Shown: positions 34,477 to 45,558, numbered from the stretch's first letter. The stretch is 64,000 nucleotides of DNA from Nocardia sp. BSTN01 (GCF_015354405.1 NZ_JADKYP010000032.1:1-64000), one strand, 5' to 3'. Numbers and translations are program-made. The notes: a model not told the origin generated them from the sequence alone.

Positions 34477-37400
34477 TCACTCCTGCCGCGGCAACCGCGC
34501 CGCCAATGCCGCCGACAAGGCTGTGACGGAGGGGTTGTCGAACAGCTCGGCCGTTGCGATACGAATTCCCAGCCCGGCCTCCAAACGGCGTCGCAGATCG
34601 ATCGCCAGAAGTGAGGAGAGGTTCAGCGTCGCGAAGTCGGCGTCGGAATCGATGGATTCGACCGGGCGCGACAGCGCGCCGGCGACTGCGGCGCGAACGA
34701 TGCGTCGAACCTCCTCCGCGTTCGTGACGGTATCGGCCGGTGCCGCTTCGCGTGCCGGACCGACTGGCAGTGATCCGGTCCTCTGCGGTGGTCGTCCAGG
34801 CACGGCGAGAACCTGCCGGTCCGGCGGCGGCGGAGAAACATGGTGCGGCGCGGCAGGAATCAGCGCGTCGCGGAGCCGGGCTGCGACCGGACCGGAGTCG
34901 TCGGTGGGCGTGTAATCCAGCGCGAGCACCACCGCTTGCGGGCGGCCGAGGACCGCGGAGAGCACGGACATGCCGCGGGCGACATCGAAGGGCGTGATGC
35001 CGGCCGTTCGCAGATGCGCGGCGCCCCCGGCCGAGCGGGCGAGTCCGGTGTCCCAGCTGCCCCAGGCGATGCTGGTCACCGATCGGCCGGTGGCGCCGAG
35101 CGCCAGCGCGTCCAGAGCCGCATTGGCCGCGGCGTACGCGGCCTGTCCGGGGGCGCCGAAAAGCCCGGTGGCGGAGGAGAACAGGACCGTGAAGTCGACT
35201 GGATCGTTCGCCGTCAGTTCGATCAGTGAGATGGCGGCGGTCACTTTGGGCTCGAAGTGCAAGGCCAGCGATTCGCCTGTCACCCGGTCGAATTCGGCGT
35301 CGCGCAACATGCCCGCGGCGTGCACCAGGCCGCGAATCGTCGATCCGCATGCCCGGATGTCGTCGAGCGCGTTGGCCAGGTCCGCGCGATCGGCGGCATC
35401 ACAGCGCACGACCACCACCCGGTCCTCGGCGCCGTCGAGTAGCGGCGGCAGCGGCCTGGGACGTCTGGTCAGGACGACGACATCGCGCGCTCCCTGTTCG
35501 AGCAGCCACCGAACCGCGGCGGCCCCCAGCGCGCCGAGCCCGCCGGTGACCACGTAGGTCCCGTCGGCGCAGAGCGGAACCGCGGAGCCGGTTCCGCCGA
35601 GCCGTCGGAACCGCCGCACCAGCGTTCGCGCACCTTCGACACGCACTTCCGCGGGCCCACCCGAACGGAGCACGAGGTCGCGTACGGCATCGGCGCCCGA
35701 TTCGTCGGACCAGATCAGGCGCACCGGTCGGCCGGATTCCAACTGCAGGGTCCGTACCAGTGCGGCGACGGCGTTGTGTGCGACGGACGCCGGATGACGC
35801 AGCACCACGGTGAGGCTCGCCGTCGTTTCCGCGGCGATCACCCGCTGCAGGACGCGCAAGGCTTGGCCGAGGCCGGGGACGAGCGGACTCGTGTCGGCTC
35901 CTTCCGGCCAGACCAGGACGACAGCCGTGGGGGCCGATCGTCCAGCCGCCGCCGACAAGGCCGTCGACTCACAGGGATCCCGGGCGATCCGCTCGGCGGG
36001 GATATGCCGGTCCACGGCGCGGGTGATCGCCTTCGCGAGGCGGGATTCTCCGACGACCGCAACCCGCTCGATGGCCGAATTCACCGCCTCCGCACCTCCG
36101 GCGGACAACGGCGAGACGATCCACTGTTCCTCGCGCAGTACGGAGTTCGCCCACTCGGGTGCAGTGGCGACCGTCGCGTCGTACTCGGCTCGTCCGCGCA
36201 CGGCGGTGCGCCCGCGTAGCACGTGCATCCCCGCACTCGCGATGCCGACATCGGCACCGGCACCGCGTGATTCGCGCGGCGGATCCAGGACCGGCGTGCG
36301 AGTTCTCTCCGGCTGTGTGTCGGGGCTGTCGTCATCGGCAGCGCCGGAACGGTCGCCGCCGAACTCGGCGTCTCCGGAAGGGCGGTAGGCAACGGTGTGT
36401 CCGGACGGGAAGCCCGGCGCTGGCTCCGAGGCGAAGCCCGTGCCCGAGAATGCGATCCGCACACCGATCAACGCAACTGCCGGGGCGTCGTCCTGGTCCA
36501 GCGCGATGACATCGCACAGTAGGCCATCCGGCCCGTGCTCGCGCACGAACGCATGCGCCTCGGTCAGCAGCACGCGGTGCGCGTCGGAAAGCCACACCGA
36601 CGCGATGGCCACGGGCACCGCGAGTCCGGTCGCGGGCAGCACCTCCCGGCCGGCGGCGGCGATCAGCTGCAGACAGCCGTCGAGCGCGGCGGTGGACAGC
36701 GGAATCGAATCGAAGACGCCGACCGCGGTACGGCTTCCGGCATGAACGGCCGCCAGCGGGCGAAAGCGCGGACCGTACCGGAGTCCGCGGTGGCGAAGGG
36801 ACGCGTAGAACTCGTCGATATCGAGTTCGTCCGCTGCCGCAACGGAAGTTCTATGGTCGTCCACCGTGCGCATCCAGCCGAGAATGTCGACTGGCGCGGC
36901 GGCGCTTTCGGCACGTGCCGAGGCGAGCAACACCGGCCCCAGCAGTACGCGCAGATCCGAACCGCTGCGATAGCCGACCGTCGCGAGATCCGCGATATCC
37001 GTGCGCTCGTGCACCGTGAAGTCGGCCAGCCGAATCGGGCCGGGCGCCGAATCCAGCAGGCGCCGAATCCAATACGCGGCGGGCACGGTCGGCACGCCGT
37101 CCACCACGTGATCGTCCAGCCGCTCGCGCCCGGGATCGGTCGCGCTGCGGGTGAGCAGTGGGAAAGTCCTTCGCCGCCACCGCCGTTCGATCACCGGACC
37201 GGCAGCCGGGCCCTGGATCGACCAGTCGACGTGACGCCCCCGCACAAACATCGCCCCGACGGTCCGCAGCAGTGCGGCGACCTCGCCGTCGCGCTGCGCG
37301 GCCGCGAAGACGGAGTCGGCCAGTTCGGGATGATCCCGGACGGCCGGCGCCAGCACCGGATGCGGCGAGATCTCCACGATCGAGGTGTATCCCCGGCCCA

Positions 37401-39687
37401 CGGCCGATTCGATAGCAGCGTCCAGATCGACAGTGCCACAGAGGTTGTCGATCCAGTACCCGGTATCCATCGCGGCGGAATCGATGACCCGGCCCGACCG
37501 TGCCGTGGAGAACACCGGCACCCGGGGGGCGCGCGGCACCGGCGCCCGGAGCGCGGTGCTGAGTTCGCCGGCCAGCCCGCGAACCTGCGGGCTGTGCGCC
37601 GCGAAGTCCACCGGCACCGGCCGTACGTAGTACCGGCGCCGCCGCGCTCGCCGCAGCAGCGTCTCCATGTACCGCGTGGTGCCGGACACCACCACCGTCC
37701 GGGGGCCGTTCACCGCCGCGACGGCGACCTCCGCGCGCAGCGGTTCGACCAGCCGCCGCGCCTGGTCCGGTGTCGCCTCGAGCATCGCCATCATGCCCTG
37801 TCCGGCCAGCCGGCCCAGCGCCCGGGAGCGCACGGTGACCAGATGTGCGGCATCCTCGAGGGACAACGCCCCCGCGACCACGGCGGCCGCGATTTCCCCC
37901 AGGCTGTGCCCCGCCACCGCATCCGGCTCGATTCCCCATGTCGCGAGCAATCGGGCCAGCGCCACCTGGTAGACGAACAGCGCCGGTTGCACCGTCTCGG
38001 TGGAGCCGACGCTGTCGGCGAAGCCGTGGCGGGACGTCCACACTCGGGGCCCGCCCGCATCCGCCACGGCGTCGGCCGCTTCGGCCACGGCGTGGGCGAA
38101 TTCGGGATACCGGGCCGCCAGTTCGCGCCCCATTCGCGGATGCTGACCGCCCTGTCCGGAGAACAGGAACAGCACGCGCCCGCGCCGGCGGCCACCGGCT
38201 CCGAGCAGGGCCGGCGAGTGAGAGCCGCTCGCCAGGGCGCGCAGTGCGTCGGCGGCATCGTCGGCCTCGTCCGCGACGATCGCGGCCCGAATCGACTGGG
38301 GCAGTGCGCGTCCGGCCGCGGCCAAGCCCGACAGTGACAGCTCTCCGGCACCCGCCAGCCGGGCCGCGGTCTCGCGCAGTTCGTCCTCGTCGCGGCCGGT
38401 GAGTCCGATGAGCACCGGAGCCCGCACCTCACGTACCGGTTCCGGCTCCGCCTCCCGCACGACCACATGCGCATTGGTCCCGCCGAATCCGAACGAGCTG
38501 ACTCCCGCGCAACGCCGATCGCCGGAGTCCGCGGCCCAGCCGACCACTTCGCCCGGCACCCGGAGCCCGCGTTCGGCCAACCGCAACAGCGGATTCTCGC
38601 GCTGGAAGTTGATGGTGGGCACGATGGTTCCGTGGTGCAGGCACAGCGCCACCTTGGCCAGCCCGGTCACCCCGGCAGCCGCCTCGAGATGGCCGATATT
38701 CGATTTGATCGATCCGACATACGGTTTCGCCGCACCGCGCGGCGCGTCGAGGACGGCGGCCAGCGCCTCGATTTCCACCGCATCGCCGACCGGTGTTCCG
38801 GTACCGTGACATTCGAAATACCCGGCCGAGCGCACGTCCAGGCCGGCGCGTGCCCACGCCGTCCGGATCACCTGTTGTTGCGCGCGTCCGTTCGGCGCGT
38901 ACAGACCGTTCGAGCGTCCGTCCGAACCCACTGCGGCACCGGCGATCTCGGCATAGCGACGATTACCCTCACGCTGGGCGTCGGCCGTGCGCTGCAACAC
39001 CAGCACCATGGCGCCGTCACCGCGCACGTATCCGTCGGCGGCCGCGTCGAACGGTTTGCACCGCCCGTCCGGCGCCAGGAAGCCGCCCTGTTCCAGATAC
39101 CGCGAAGTATGTGGCAGCAGTGCGAGATTCACGCCGCCGACGATGGCGTACGGCACCGCGTCGTCGGTCAGCAGCCGCAGCGCGAGGTCCACGGCGGCGA
39201 GCGAGGACGAACACGCGCTGTCGAGCACCACACTCGGTCCGTGCAGATCCAGCGCATAGGAGATCCGATTGGCGATGATGCTGAGCGCGGATCCCGTCAC
39301 CGCGTAGGGCGCGTCCTGCCCGCCGTCGCCGAGGACGACCGCTCCGTGGTCGAAACCGCACGCGCCGAACAGCACCGCGGTATTCGATCCGCCCAGCCGA
39401 TAGCCGATCCCGGCATCGTCGATCGCCTCGACCGCGACCTCCAGCGCCAGTCGCTGTTGCGGATCCATCAGTGCGGCTTCACGTTCGGAGATCGCGAAGC
39501 GCTCGTTGTCGAATTCCGCGATCGAATCCAGATAGCCGCCGCGGCCCGCGCCGTCGCGATCCGGCGGCGGATCGCCGACCCCGCTGCGGCTCTCGATCAG
39601 CAAGCGCCACAGGTCGTTCGCGCTGGACGCCCCCGGCACTCGGCAGCCGATACCGATGATCGATATCGGTGGCGTGGCGGGTGTCAT
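34477..39687 (-). CDS. Type I polyketide synthase, one module: KS-AT-DH-KR-ACP
   Basis: Protein of 1736 residues. Ketosynthase (1-430) with Cys159 in DSACSSSL and histidines in ECHGTGTPVGD and KSNIGHLEAAAG; acyltransferase (about 500-800) with GHSLGEIAAA near 594 and VDFAAHSPQV as the selectivity motif; dehydratase (about 850-1100) with histidine in HVVDGVPTVP near 860 and acid in DGCLQL near 1002; ketoreductase (about 1375-1560) with GGLGALG and Tyr in AAYAAAN; acyl carrier domain with Ser in LNLSSLLAIDL near 1690. There is no enoyl reductase and no thioesterase, so one round should give an alpha,beta-unsaturated chain that needs another protein for release. Its ATG overlaps the stop of the carrier protein gene (ATGA). 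Confidence 0.94.
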   Translation of the reverse strand: MTPATPPISIIGIGCRVPGASSANDLWRLLIESRSGVGDPPPDRDGAGRGGYLDSIAEFDNERFAISEREAALMDPQQRLALEVAVEAIDDAGIGYRLGGSNTAVLFGACGFDHGAVVLGDGGQDAPYAVTGSALSIIANRISYALDLHGPSVVLDSACSSSLAAVDLALRLLTDDAVPYAIVGGVNLALLPHTSRYLEQGGFLAPDGRCKPFDAAADGYVRGDGAMVLVLQRTADAQREGNRRYAEIAGAAVGSDGRSNGLYAPNGRAQQQVIRTAWARAGLDVRSAGYFECHGTGTPVGDAVEIEALAAVLDAPRGAAKPYVGSIKSNIGHLEAAAGVTGLAKVALCLHHGTIVPTINFQRENPLLRLAERGLRVPGEVVGWAADSGDRRCAGVSSFGFGGTNAHVVVREAEPEPVREVRAPVLIGLTGRDEDELRETAARLAGAGELSLSGLAAAGRALPQSIRAAIVADEADDAADALRALASGSHSPALLGAGGRRRGRVLFLFSGQGGQHPRMGRELAARYPEFAHAVAEAADAVADAGGPRVWTSRHGFADSVGSTETVQPALFVYQVALARLLATWGIEPDAVAGHSLGEIAAAVVAGALSLEDAAHLVTVRSRALGRLAGQGMMAMLEATPDQARRLVEPLRAEVAVAAVNGPRTVVVSGTTRYMETLLRRARRRRYYVRPVPVDFAAHSPQVRGLAGELSTALRAPVPRAPRVPVFSTARSGRVIDSAAMDTGYWIDNLCGTVDLDAAIESAVGRGYTSIVEISPHPVLAPAVRDHPELADSVFAAAQRDGEVAALLRTVGAMFVRGRHVDWSIQGPAAGPVIERRWRRRTFPLLTRSATDPGRERLDDHVVDGVPTVPAAYWIRRLLDSAPGPIRLADFTVHERTDIADLATVGYRSGSDLRVLLGPVLLASARAESAAAPVDILGWMRTVDDHRTSVAAADELDIDEFYASLRHRGLRYGPRFRPLAAVHAGSRTAVGVFDSIPLSTAALDGCLQLIAAAGREVLPATGLAVPVAIASVWLSDAHRVLLTEAHAFVREHGPDGLLCDVIALDQDDAPAVALIGVRIAFSGTGFASEPAPGFPSGHTVAYRPSGDAEFGGDRSGAADDDSPDTQPERTRTPVLDPPRESRGAGADVGIASAGMHVLRGRTAVRGRAEYDATVATAPEWANSVLREEQWIVSPLSAGGAEAVNSAIERVAVVGESRLAKAITRAVDRHIPAERIARDPCESTALSAAAGRSAPTAVVLVWPEGADTSPLVPGLGQALRVLQRVIAAETTASLTVVLRHPASVAHNAVAALVRTLQLESGRPVRLIWSDESGADAVRDLVLRSGGPAEVRVEGARTLVRRFRRLGGTGSAVPLCADGTYVVTGGLGALGAAAVRWLLEQGARDVVVLTRRPRPLPPLLDGAEDRVVVVRCDAADRADLANALDDIRACGSTIRGLVHAAGMLRDAEFDRVTGESLALHFEPKVTAAISLIELTANDPVDFTVLFSSATGLFGAPGQAAYAAANAALDALALGATGRSVTSIAWGSWDTGLARSAGGAAHLRTAGITPFDVARGMSVLSAVLGRPQAVVLALDYTPTDDSGPVAARLRDALIPAAPHHVSPPPPDRQVLAVPGRPPQRTGSLPVGPAREAAPADTVTNAEEVRRIVRAAVAGALSRPVESIDSDADFATLNLSSLLAIDLRRRLEAGLGIRIATAELFDNPSVTALSAALAARLPRQE

Positions 39688-39929
39688 CGGCCCTCGAGAT
39701 GGTCGACGAGCCGCTCGATATCCGGGTTGTCGTAGAGATCGGTGAGCGAGATCTCCACGCCCAGCGCGTCTTCCAGCACACCGGTGAGGCGGGCGAGCTG
39801 CGCGGAGGTCAAACCCAGATCGGTGAAAGGCAGTGTGGTCGAGACGGATTCGGGTTCGGCGCCCAGCATGTGCGCGATCGCCGCGATCGCCGCGTCCGCC
39901 ATGGTGTCGATCCGCTCCCGCTGCCCCAC
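39684..39929 (-). CDS. Stand-alone acyl carrier protein
   Basis: Carrier of 81 residues with the phosphopantetheine serine in FTDLGLTSAQLARL (Ser42 from this start). GTG 39929 was chosen because GGGGAGGAA lies 7-8 bases before it; ATG 39902 and ATG 39980 are alternatives. It opens the PKS-FAAL operon and overlaps the synthase start, so it is probably made in step with it. A free carrier in addition to the internal one suggests that the FAAL loads its acyl group here and the ketosynthase takes it over. Confidence 0.88.
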   Translation of the reverse strand: MGQRERIDTMADAAIAAIAHMLGAEPESVSTTLPFTDLGLTSAQLARLTGVLEDALGVEISLTDLYDNPDIERLVDHLEGR

Positions 39930-40063
39930 CGCCACTTCCTCCCCATATCCGGCGCCGTCGCACGACGGTCTCGAGGCCACGTGCCCGATCGATTATGCCG
40001 ACAAGTCGGGGCCCGGTGAAGAGGTCGAGACAGCTGAGGCCACAGGGACGAGAGTGACGGAAA

Positions 40064-40092
40064 CGAGCCGCGACCGTGGCGGTCGCGGCTCG
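40064..40092 (-). terminator. Hairpin terminator of the nitronate monooxygenase-like gene
   Basis: Perfect 13-base stem CGAGCCGCGACCG with a 3-base loop, 16 bases beyond the stop; on the minus strand TTTCC follows. It separates this gene from the PKS operon downstream, so the operon needs its own promoter in 39930-40063. Confidence 0.85.
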
Positions 40093-40107
40093 CGCCGCAT
40101 GCCGGAA

Positions 40108-41328
<1,221 letters not shown>

Positions 41329-41392
41329 TTATCGCTATGAGGCGGCGCGGTATGGCGAACCTTCTGTGAACCGTGATTCTCGTATGTAACCC

Positions 41393-41422
41393 TTGTCACG
41401 GCAAAAAGTTAGTTGCTATTCT
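41393..41422 (+). promoter_or_regulatory. Promoter of fadD5
   Basis: TTGTCA at 41393-41398 and TATTCT at 41417-41422, spaced by 18 bases, in a locally AT-rich stretch. Start of transcription is expected near 41429. Close match to the sigma-70 consensus for such a GC-rich genome. Confidence 0.65.
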
Positions 41423-41495
41423 CGCTGTTGGTTCAGCCGTCGACGCCGCCGGGCCATTCGGTGGCGAACTCTGACGGGCCGAGAGGAGTTCCTGC

Positions 41496-43061
41496 ATGAC
41501 CACCGGTGTCCAGACCGACGAACCGATCCGGTCGCGTCGCAACCACTGGAACAACCAGATCGCCACGCATGCGCTGATGCGCCCGGACGCGGTGGCGATC
41601 CGGTTCCGCGGGCAGGACACCACCTGGAAACAGCTGCACGAGCGGTCACTGAAATTCGCCGATGCCCTGGCTCGGCGCGGTGTCGGCTTCGGCGACCGGG
41701 TGCTGATCCTGGCGCTCAACTACACCGAGTACCTGGAGGCCGTGTTCGGTATCAACGCGCTGGGCGCGATCGCGGTACCGGTGAACTTCCGGCTCACCCC
41801 GCCCGAGGTCGCCTACATCGTGGCCGATTCCGGGGCCGCGGCGATCGTCACCGACTCGCTGCTGCAGCCGCTGGCCACCGGTGTGATGGCGCAGAGCGAG
41901 GCGCTGCGCACCTGCGTCGTCATCGGCGGCACCACCGGCGAGGGCGTCATCGGCTACGACGACTTCCTCGCCGAAACCGGCGAACCCCATGTGCCGCAAG
42001 ACATTCCGGAGGACACTCCGGCGTTGATCATGTACACCTCGGGCACCACCGGCAGCCCCAAGGGCGCGATCCTGTCCTACGCCAACCTGAATGCCCAGGC
42101 CCTGACCTGCATCCGGGCGATGAACTCGACCCCCGACAGCATCGGCTTCTGCACCTCGCCGCTGTTCCACATCGCCGGACTGGGAGCTCTCGCGCCGGCG
42201 TTCATGCTCGGTTCCACGACCGTGCTGCATCCGCTCGGCGCGTTCGACGCGACCGAATTCCTCGACGCCATCGAGGCCGAACAGGCCACCACCGCGTTCT
42301 GTGTCCCCGCCCAGTGGCAGCTGATCTGTGAGGATCCGACGGTCAAGGAGCGCAAGCTCGCGTTGGAGACGTTGAGCTGGGGGGCGGCGCCGGCCTCGGA
42401 GACCGTGCTGCGGGCGATGGCCGAATGCTTCCCGAACGCGCAGAACGTCGCCGTCTTCGGTCAGACCGAGATGTCGCCGATCACCTGCGTGCTCGAGGGC
42501 AAGGACGCGCTGCGCAAACTCGGCTCGGTCGGCAAGCCGATCCCGACCATCCAGAGCCGCGTCGTCGACGACGAGATGAACGACGTCGCGCCGGGCGAGA
42601 TCGGTGAGATCGTCTACCGCGGGCCGACCATGATGCAGGGCTACTGGAACAAGCCCGAGGCGACCGCGGAAGCCTTCGCCGGCGGCTGGTTCCACTCCGG
42701 CGACCTGGTTCGCCAGGACGAGGAGGGCTTCGTCTGGGTGGTCGACCGCAAGAAGGACATGATCATCTCCGGCGGCGAGAACATCTACTGTGCCGAAGTC
42801 GAGAATGTGCTGTTCGCGCATCCGAAGATCCACGAGGCCGCGGTGGTCGGCCGGGCCCACGAGAAGTGGGGCGAGGTGCCGGTGGCCGTGGTGGCGCTGC
42901 TCGACGGCGAAACGCTGACCCTCGAGGAGCTGACCCCGTTCCTCAACGACAACCTCGCCCGATACAAGCATCCGAAGGATCTGGTGATCGTGCCGGAGCT
43001 GCCGCGCAACGCCAGCGGCAAGGTCGTGAAGGTGCAACTGCGTAAGGACTACGCGGGCTGA
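41496..43061 (+). CDS. fadD5: Acyl-CoA ligase FadD5
   Basis: Fatty acid or steroid-type acyl-CoA synthetase of 521 residues, close to M. tuberculosis FadD5 over its whole length as I recall that protein. Motifs: ALIMYTSGTTGSPKGA (near 172), FGQTEMSP (near 325), GGWFHSGDLVRQDEEGFVWVVDRKKDMI and the catalytic lysine in PRNASGKVVK at the end. The TSGTTG form marks a CoA ligase, unlike the FAAL nearby. GAGAGGAG precedes ATG 41496. In M. tuberculosis fadD5 begins the mce1 lipid-import operon; here no mce genes follow. Confidence 0.92.
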   Translation: MTTGVQTDEPIRSRRNHWNNQIATHALMRPDAVAIRFRGQDTTWKQLHERSLKFADALARRGVGFGDRVLILALNYTEYLEAVFGINALGAIAVPVNFRLTPPEVAYIVADSGAAAIVTDSLLQPLATGVMAQSEALRTCVVIGGTTGEGVIGYDDFLAETGEPHVPQDIPEDTPALIMYTSGTTGSPKGAILSYANLNAQALTCIRAMNSTPDSIGFCTSPLFHIAGLGALAPAFMLGSTTVLHPLGAFDATEFLDAIEAEQATTAFCVPAQWQLICEDPTVKERKLALETLSWGAAPASETVLRAMAECFPNAQNVAVFGQTEMSPITCVLEGKDALRKLGSVGKPIPTIQSRVVDDEMNDVAPGEIGEIVYRGPTMMQGYWNKPEATAEAFAGGWFHSGDLVRQDEEGFVWVVDRKKDMIISGGENIYCAEVENVLFAHPKIHEAAVVGRAHEKWGEVPVAVVALLDGETLTLEELTPFLNDNLARYKHPKDLVIVPELPRNASGKVVKVQLRKDYAG

Positions 43062-43112
43062 CCTTCGGCACCGGCCGAGGATGGGCATGCGCCGCCCGCA
43101 TACCCGGTCGTG

Positions 43113-43147
43113 AACGAGCCGCCGAGTCGAGCACTCGGCGGCTCGTT
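43113..43147. terminator. Bidirectional hairpin terminator
   Basis: Perfect 15-base stem AACGAGCCGCCGAGT with a 5-base loop, between the convergent fadD5 and flippase-like genes. Confidence 0.85.
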
Positions 43148-43185
43148 GCCGTATCGGCGCGCGACGCGCCGGAACGGCCTGCGGC

Positions 43186-45558
43186 TCAGATCATGTCGTG
43201 CCTGGTGAGCCAGTTCATCAGCGGCCAGCCGCAGAAGACCGGCAACCAGCAGGTCAGCACGCGGTACAGCAGCACCGCCGGCACGCCGATCGCGGCAGGC
43301 ACACCGAAGGCGGCCAGACCACCGATCAGCGCCGCCTCCACCGCGCCCACACCGCCGGGCGTGGGTGCCGCCGATGCCAGTGTGCCGCCGATCATCGTCA
43401 CGACCGTCACGGTCACGAATGTCGTCGCGCCGCCGAAGGCTTCGATGGCGGCCCACAGCGCGCCCGCCGCGCCGAGCGTGGTGGTCGCGCAGCCGCCGAC
43501 GATCATCAGCAGGCGTTTCGGTTCACGTGCCAGCGTCCGCAGTTCGGCGACCACTTCCGCCAGCTGCGGCCGCACCTCGTTGCGCAGCCAGCGCCGCACC
43601 GTCGGGACGAACATGGCCGCCCCGACCGCACCCAGCAGACCACCGGCCAGCAGGTACAGCACGGTCGCACTCGGCACGAAATGTTCCAGGTTCGCCGAGA
43701 CACCGGCGGCCACACTGAAGATGATCAGCAGCACCACGTGGGTGATCACCTGCACCGCCTGGTTCAACGCCACCGCCGCGGTCGCCTTCACCGTGCCCAG
43801 GCCGCTCTTCTGCAAAAACCGCACACTCAGCGCCAGCCCGCCGACCCCGGCGGGTGTGGTGGTCGCGGCGAAGGTGTTGGCGACCTGCATGCCCAGCAGC
43901 TTGCGGAAATCCACCGACGTTCCCGCGCACCCCCACAGCGCCATCGCCGCGCCCACGTAGGTGGCGCCCGAAATCGTCAGCCCCAGCAGCGCCCACCACC
44001 AGTTCGCGGTGCGCAATTCGGTGAAGAAGGTCGGCACCTGGCTGATGAACGGGTAGGCCACGTACACCAGCGCGATGAGCAGCACCAGCTGCACGATCTG
44101 GTTGCGCGAGTACCGGGTGATCCGCGCGGCCTCGATCCGATCCTTACCGGTCTGCTGAAGTACCTGAGCGCGGACGGTTTTCATCAGTTCACCGCTGTTG
44201 GGCACCGATTTGCGGACCTGGGCGCCGATTCCGTTCTTGGTGAGCCGTCGGGACGCGTCGAGCACCGCCTGTTCCCCCAGCACGTGAATGGCGGTCGCCA
44301 CCACCGTGTCCGCCCCGAACAGCGAGCTCGTGGTGAGCAGCAACTGCGCGATATCCGCGGAGAAGCGGGAGTCGAAGGCGCCGAATTCCGCGGCCATGAA
44401 GCCGCCGAACAGCACCCGCCCCTCGGCGATGCGGATTTCCTCGACCCGCAGATCGCCATGGGTGATCTGGGCCCGGTGCATGTTCTGCAGCGACCGCCAG
44501 ACGTTGGTCAGCACCACCTCGCTGTCGGTGGCGGCCAGCTGCCGGCCCCGAGGCGCGGTGTGCGCGTACAGGGTCCAGCCGCGGCTCAGGGCGGCCACCG
44601 TCAGCGGTTTATTGCTGGCCAGGCCCAGGTCGCCGAGCGCGATACCCATCAGTGCGCGGTGTTCGACCGCGCGGCGCATCGAGGCGAAGGCGGGGGTGCG
44701 TTCGCTGCTGCGGAAGGTCAGCCAGCGCCGCACCTGCCGCAACATTCCCCAGCTGCGCTGATTCTGTCCGTACATCTCCACGACCAACTGGCGATGCGGT
44801 CCGGTGTCGGCGCTCAGCAGCAGTGGTCCCGGACCGGCCGGACGCAGCACGGTGAAACCGGTGACGGTGTATCCGCGTCCGGCCAGTACCCGCACGGCGG
44901 CCTCGAGCGGCACCTCCAACGCGGGAGTGCCGACGACCAGCACGATCACCGCGCCGACGAACCAGCCCACGGCCAGCCCGAACATCGCCCGCGACGGCAC
45001 CACCAGACTGACGAACAGATGCAGCGGCACGAACGCGATCAGCAACGCCCACCACAACCGCCGCCAGGATGCCGGAAGCCACGGGCTGGCCACGGTCAAA
45101 CCGGCGGCCAGCATCGCGATCCAGCGCGGATCGTCGAGAAATTGCGACAGGAAGGTGTCGAGCTGACGTGGCACCGCCAGATGCCACTGCGGCGCCGAGA
45201 TCCCGGATTCGGTGATCGACAGCAACAGCACCGCGATCAGACCCGCGGCGACGTAACCGCTGAGCAGTTTGAACTGCATCCGGAAGATCAGGCGGACCAG
45301 GATCGCGAAGGGCAACGCCAGAATCGCGATGCCGTAGAGCAGATAGACCAGGTTGGACTGTTCGGGCGTGAGGAAGCCGACGATATCGGAGACCGACCGT
45401 TCCAGGGCCTCCCAGCGCGGGCGGGTGATGAGCGATCCGGCGACCACCACCGCCACCAGCAGGGCGGACAGCACCACGCGAATGATGTCGCTGGTCCGCC
45501 TGATCCGCGGCTGCAGCAGACTGCCGGAGACGGGGATCTCCCGCCCGTCTACTCGCAT
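43186..45558 (-). CDS. Membrane protein with kinase-like region and LPG-synthase-type flippase domain
   Basis: Protein of 790 residues. An N-terminal set of about seven membrane helices (residues about 25-245) precedes a cytoplasmic region (about 250-500) with HRAQITHGDLRVEEIRIAEG, the catalytic-loop pattern of aminoglycoside/ABC1-type kinases, in which HGDL is kept. The C-terminal 290 residues have about seven helices with TTTPAGVGGLALSVRFLQKSGLG and APTPGGVGAVEAAL, the duplicated Pro-Gly-Gly signature of the lysylphosphatidylglycerol-synthase membrane domain (flippase-like). A role in moving or modifying a lipid is likely. The Asp-Phe-Gly metal motif is not clear, so the kinase part may be degenerate. 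ATG 45558 begins MRVDGREIPV. Confidence 0.83.
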   Translation of the reverse strand: MRVDGREIPVSGSLLQPRIRRTSDIIRVVLSALLVAVVVAGSLITRPRWEALERSVSDIVGFLTPEQSNLVYLLYGIAILALPFAILVRLIFRMQFKLLSGYVAAGLIAVLLLSITESGISAPQWHLAVPRQLDTFLSQFLDDPRWIAMLAAGLTVASPWLPASWRRLWWALLIAFVPLHLFVSLVVPSRAMFGLAVGWFVGAVIVLVVGTPALEVPLEAAVRVLAGRGYTVTGFTVLRPAGPGPLLLSADTGPHRQLVVEMYGQNQRSWGMLRQVRRWLTFRSSERTPAFASMRRAVEHRALMGIALGDLGLASNKPLTVAALSRGWTLYAHTAPRGRQLAATDSEVVLTNVWRSLQNMHRAQITHGDLRVEEIRIAEGRVLFGGFMAAEFGAFDSRFSADIAQLLLTTSSLFGADTVVATAIHVLGEQAVLDASRRLTKNGIGAQVRKSVPNSGELMKTVRAQVLQQTGKDRIEAARITRYSRNQIVQLVLLIALVYVAYPFISQVPTFFTELRTANWWWALLGLTISGATYVGAAMALWGCAGTSVDFRKLLGMQVANTFAATTTPAGVGGLALSVRFLQKSGLGTVKATAAVALNQAVQVITHVVLLIIFSVAAGVSANLEHFVPSATVLYLLAGGLLGAVGAAMFVPTVRRWLRNEVRPQLAEVVAELRTLAREPKRLLMIVGGCATTTLGAAGALWAAIEAFGGATTFVTVTVVTMIGGTLASAAPTPGGVGAVEAALIGGLAAFGVPAAIGVPAVLLYRVLTCWLPVFCGWPLMNWLTRHDMI

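Noticed and set aside
34477-39963. Reading the polyketide synthase as starting at 39963.
   Set aside because: The first 92 codons are out-of-frame shadow of the carrier protein gene; ATG 39687 begins the ketosynthase domain.
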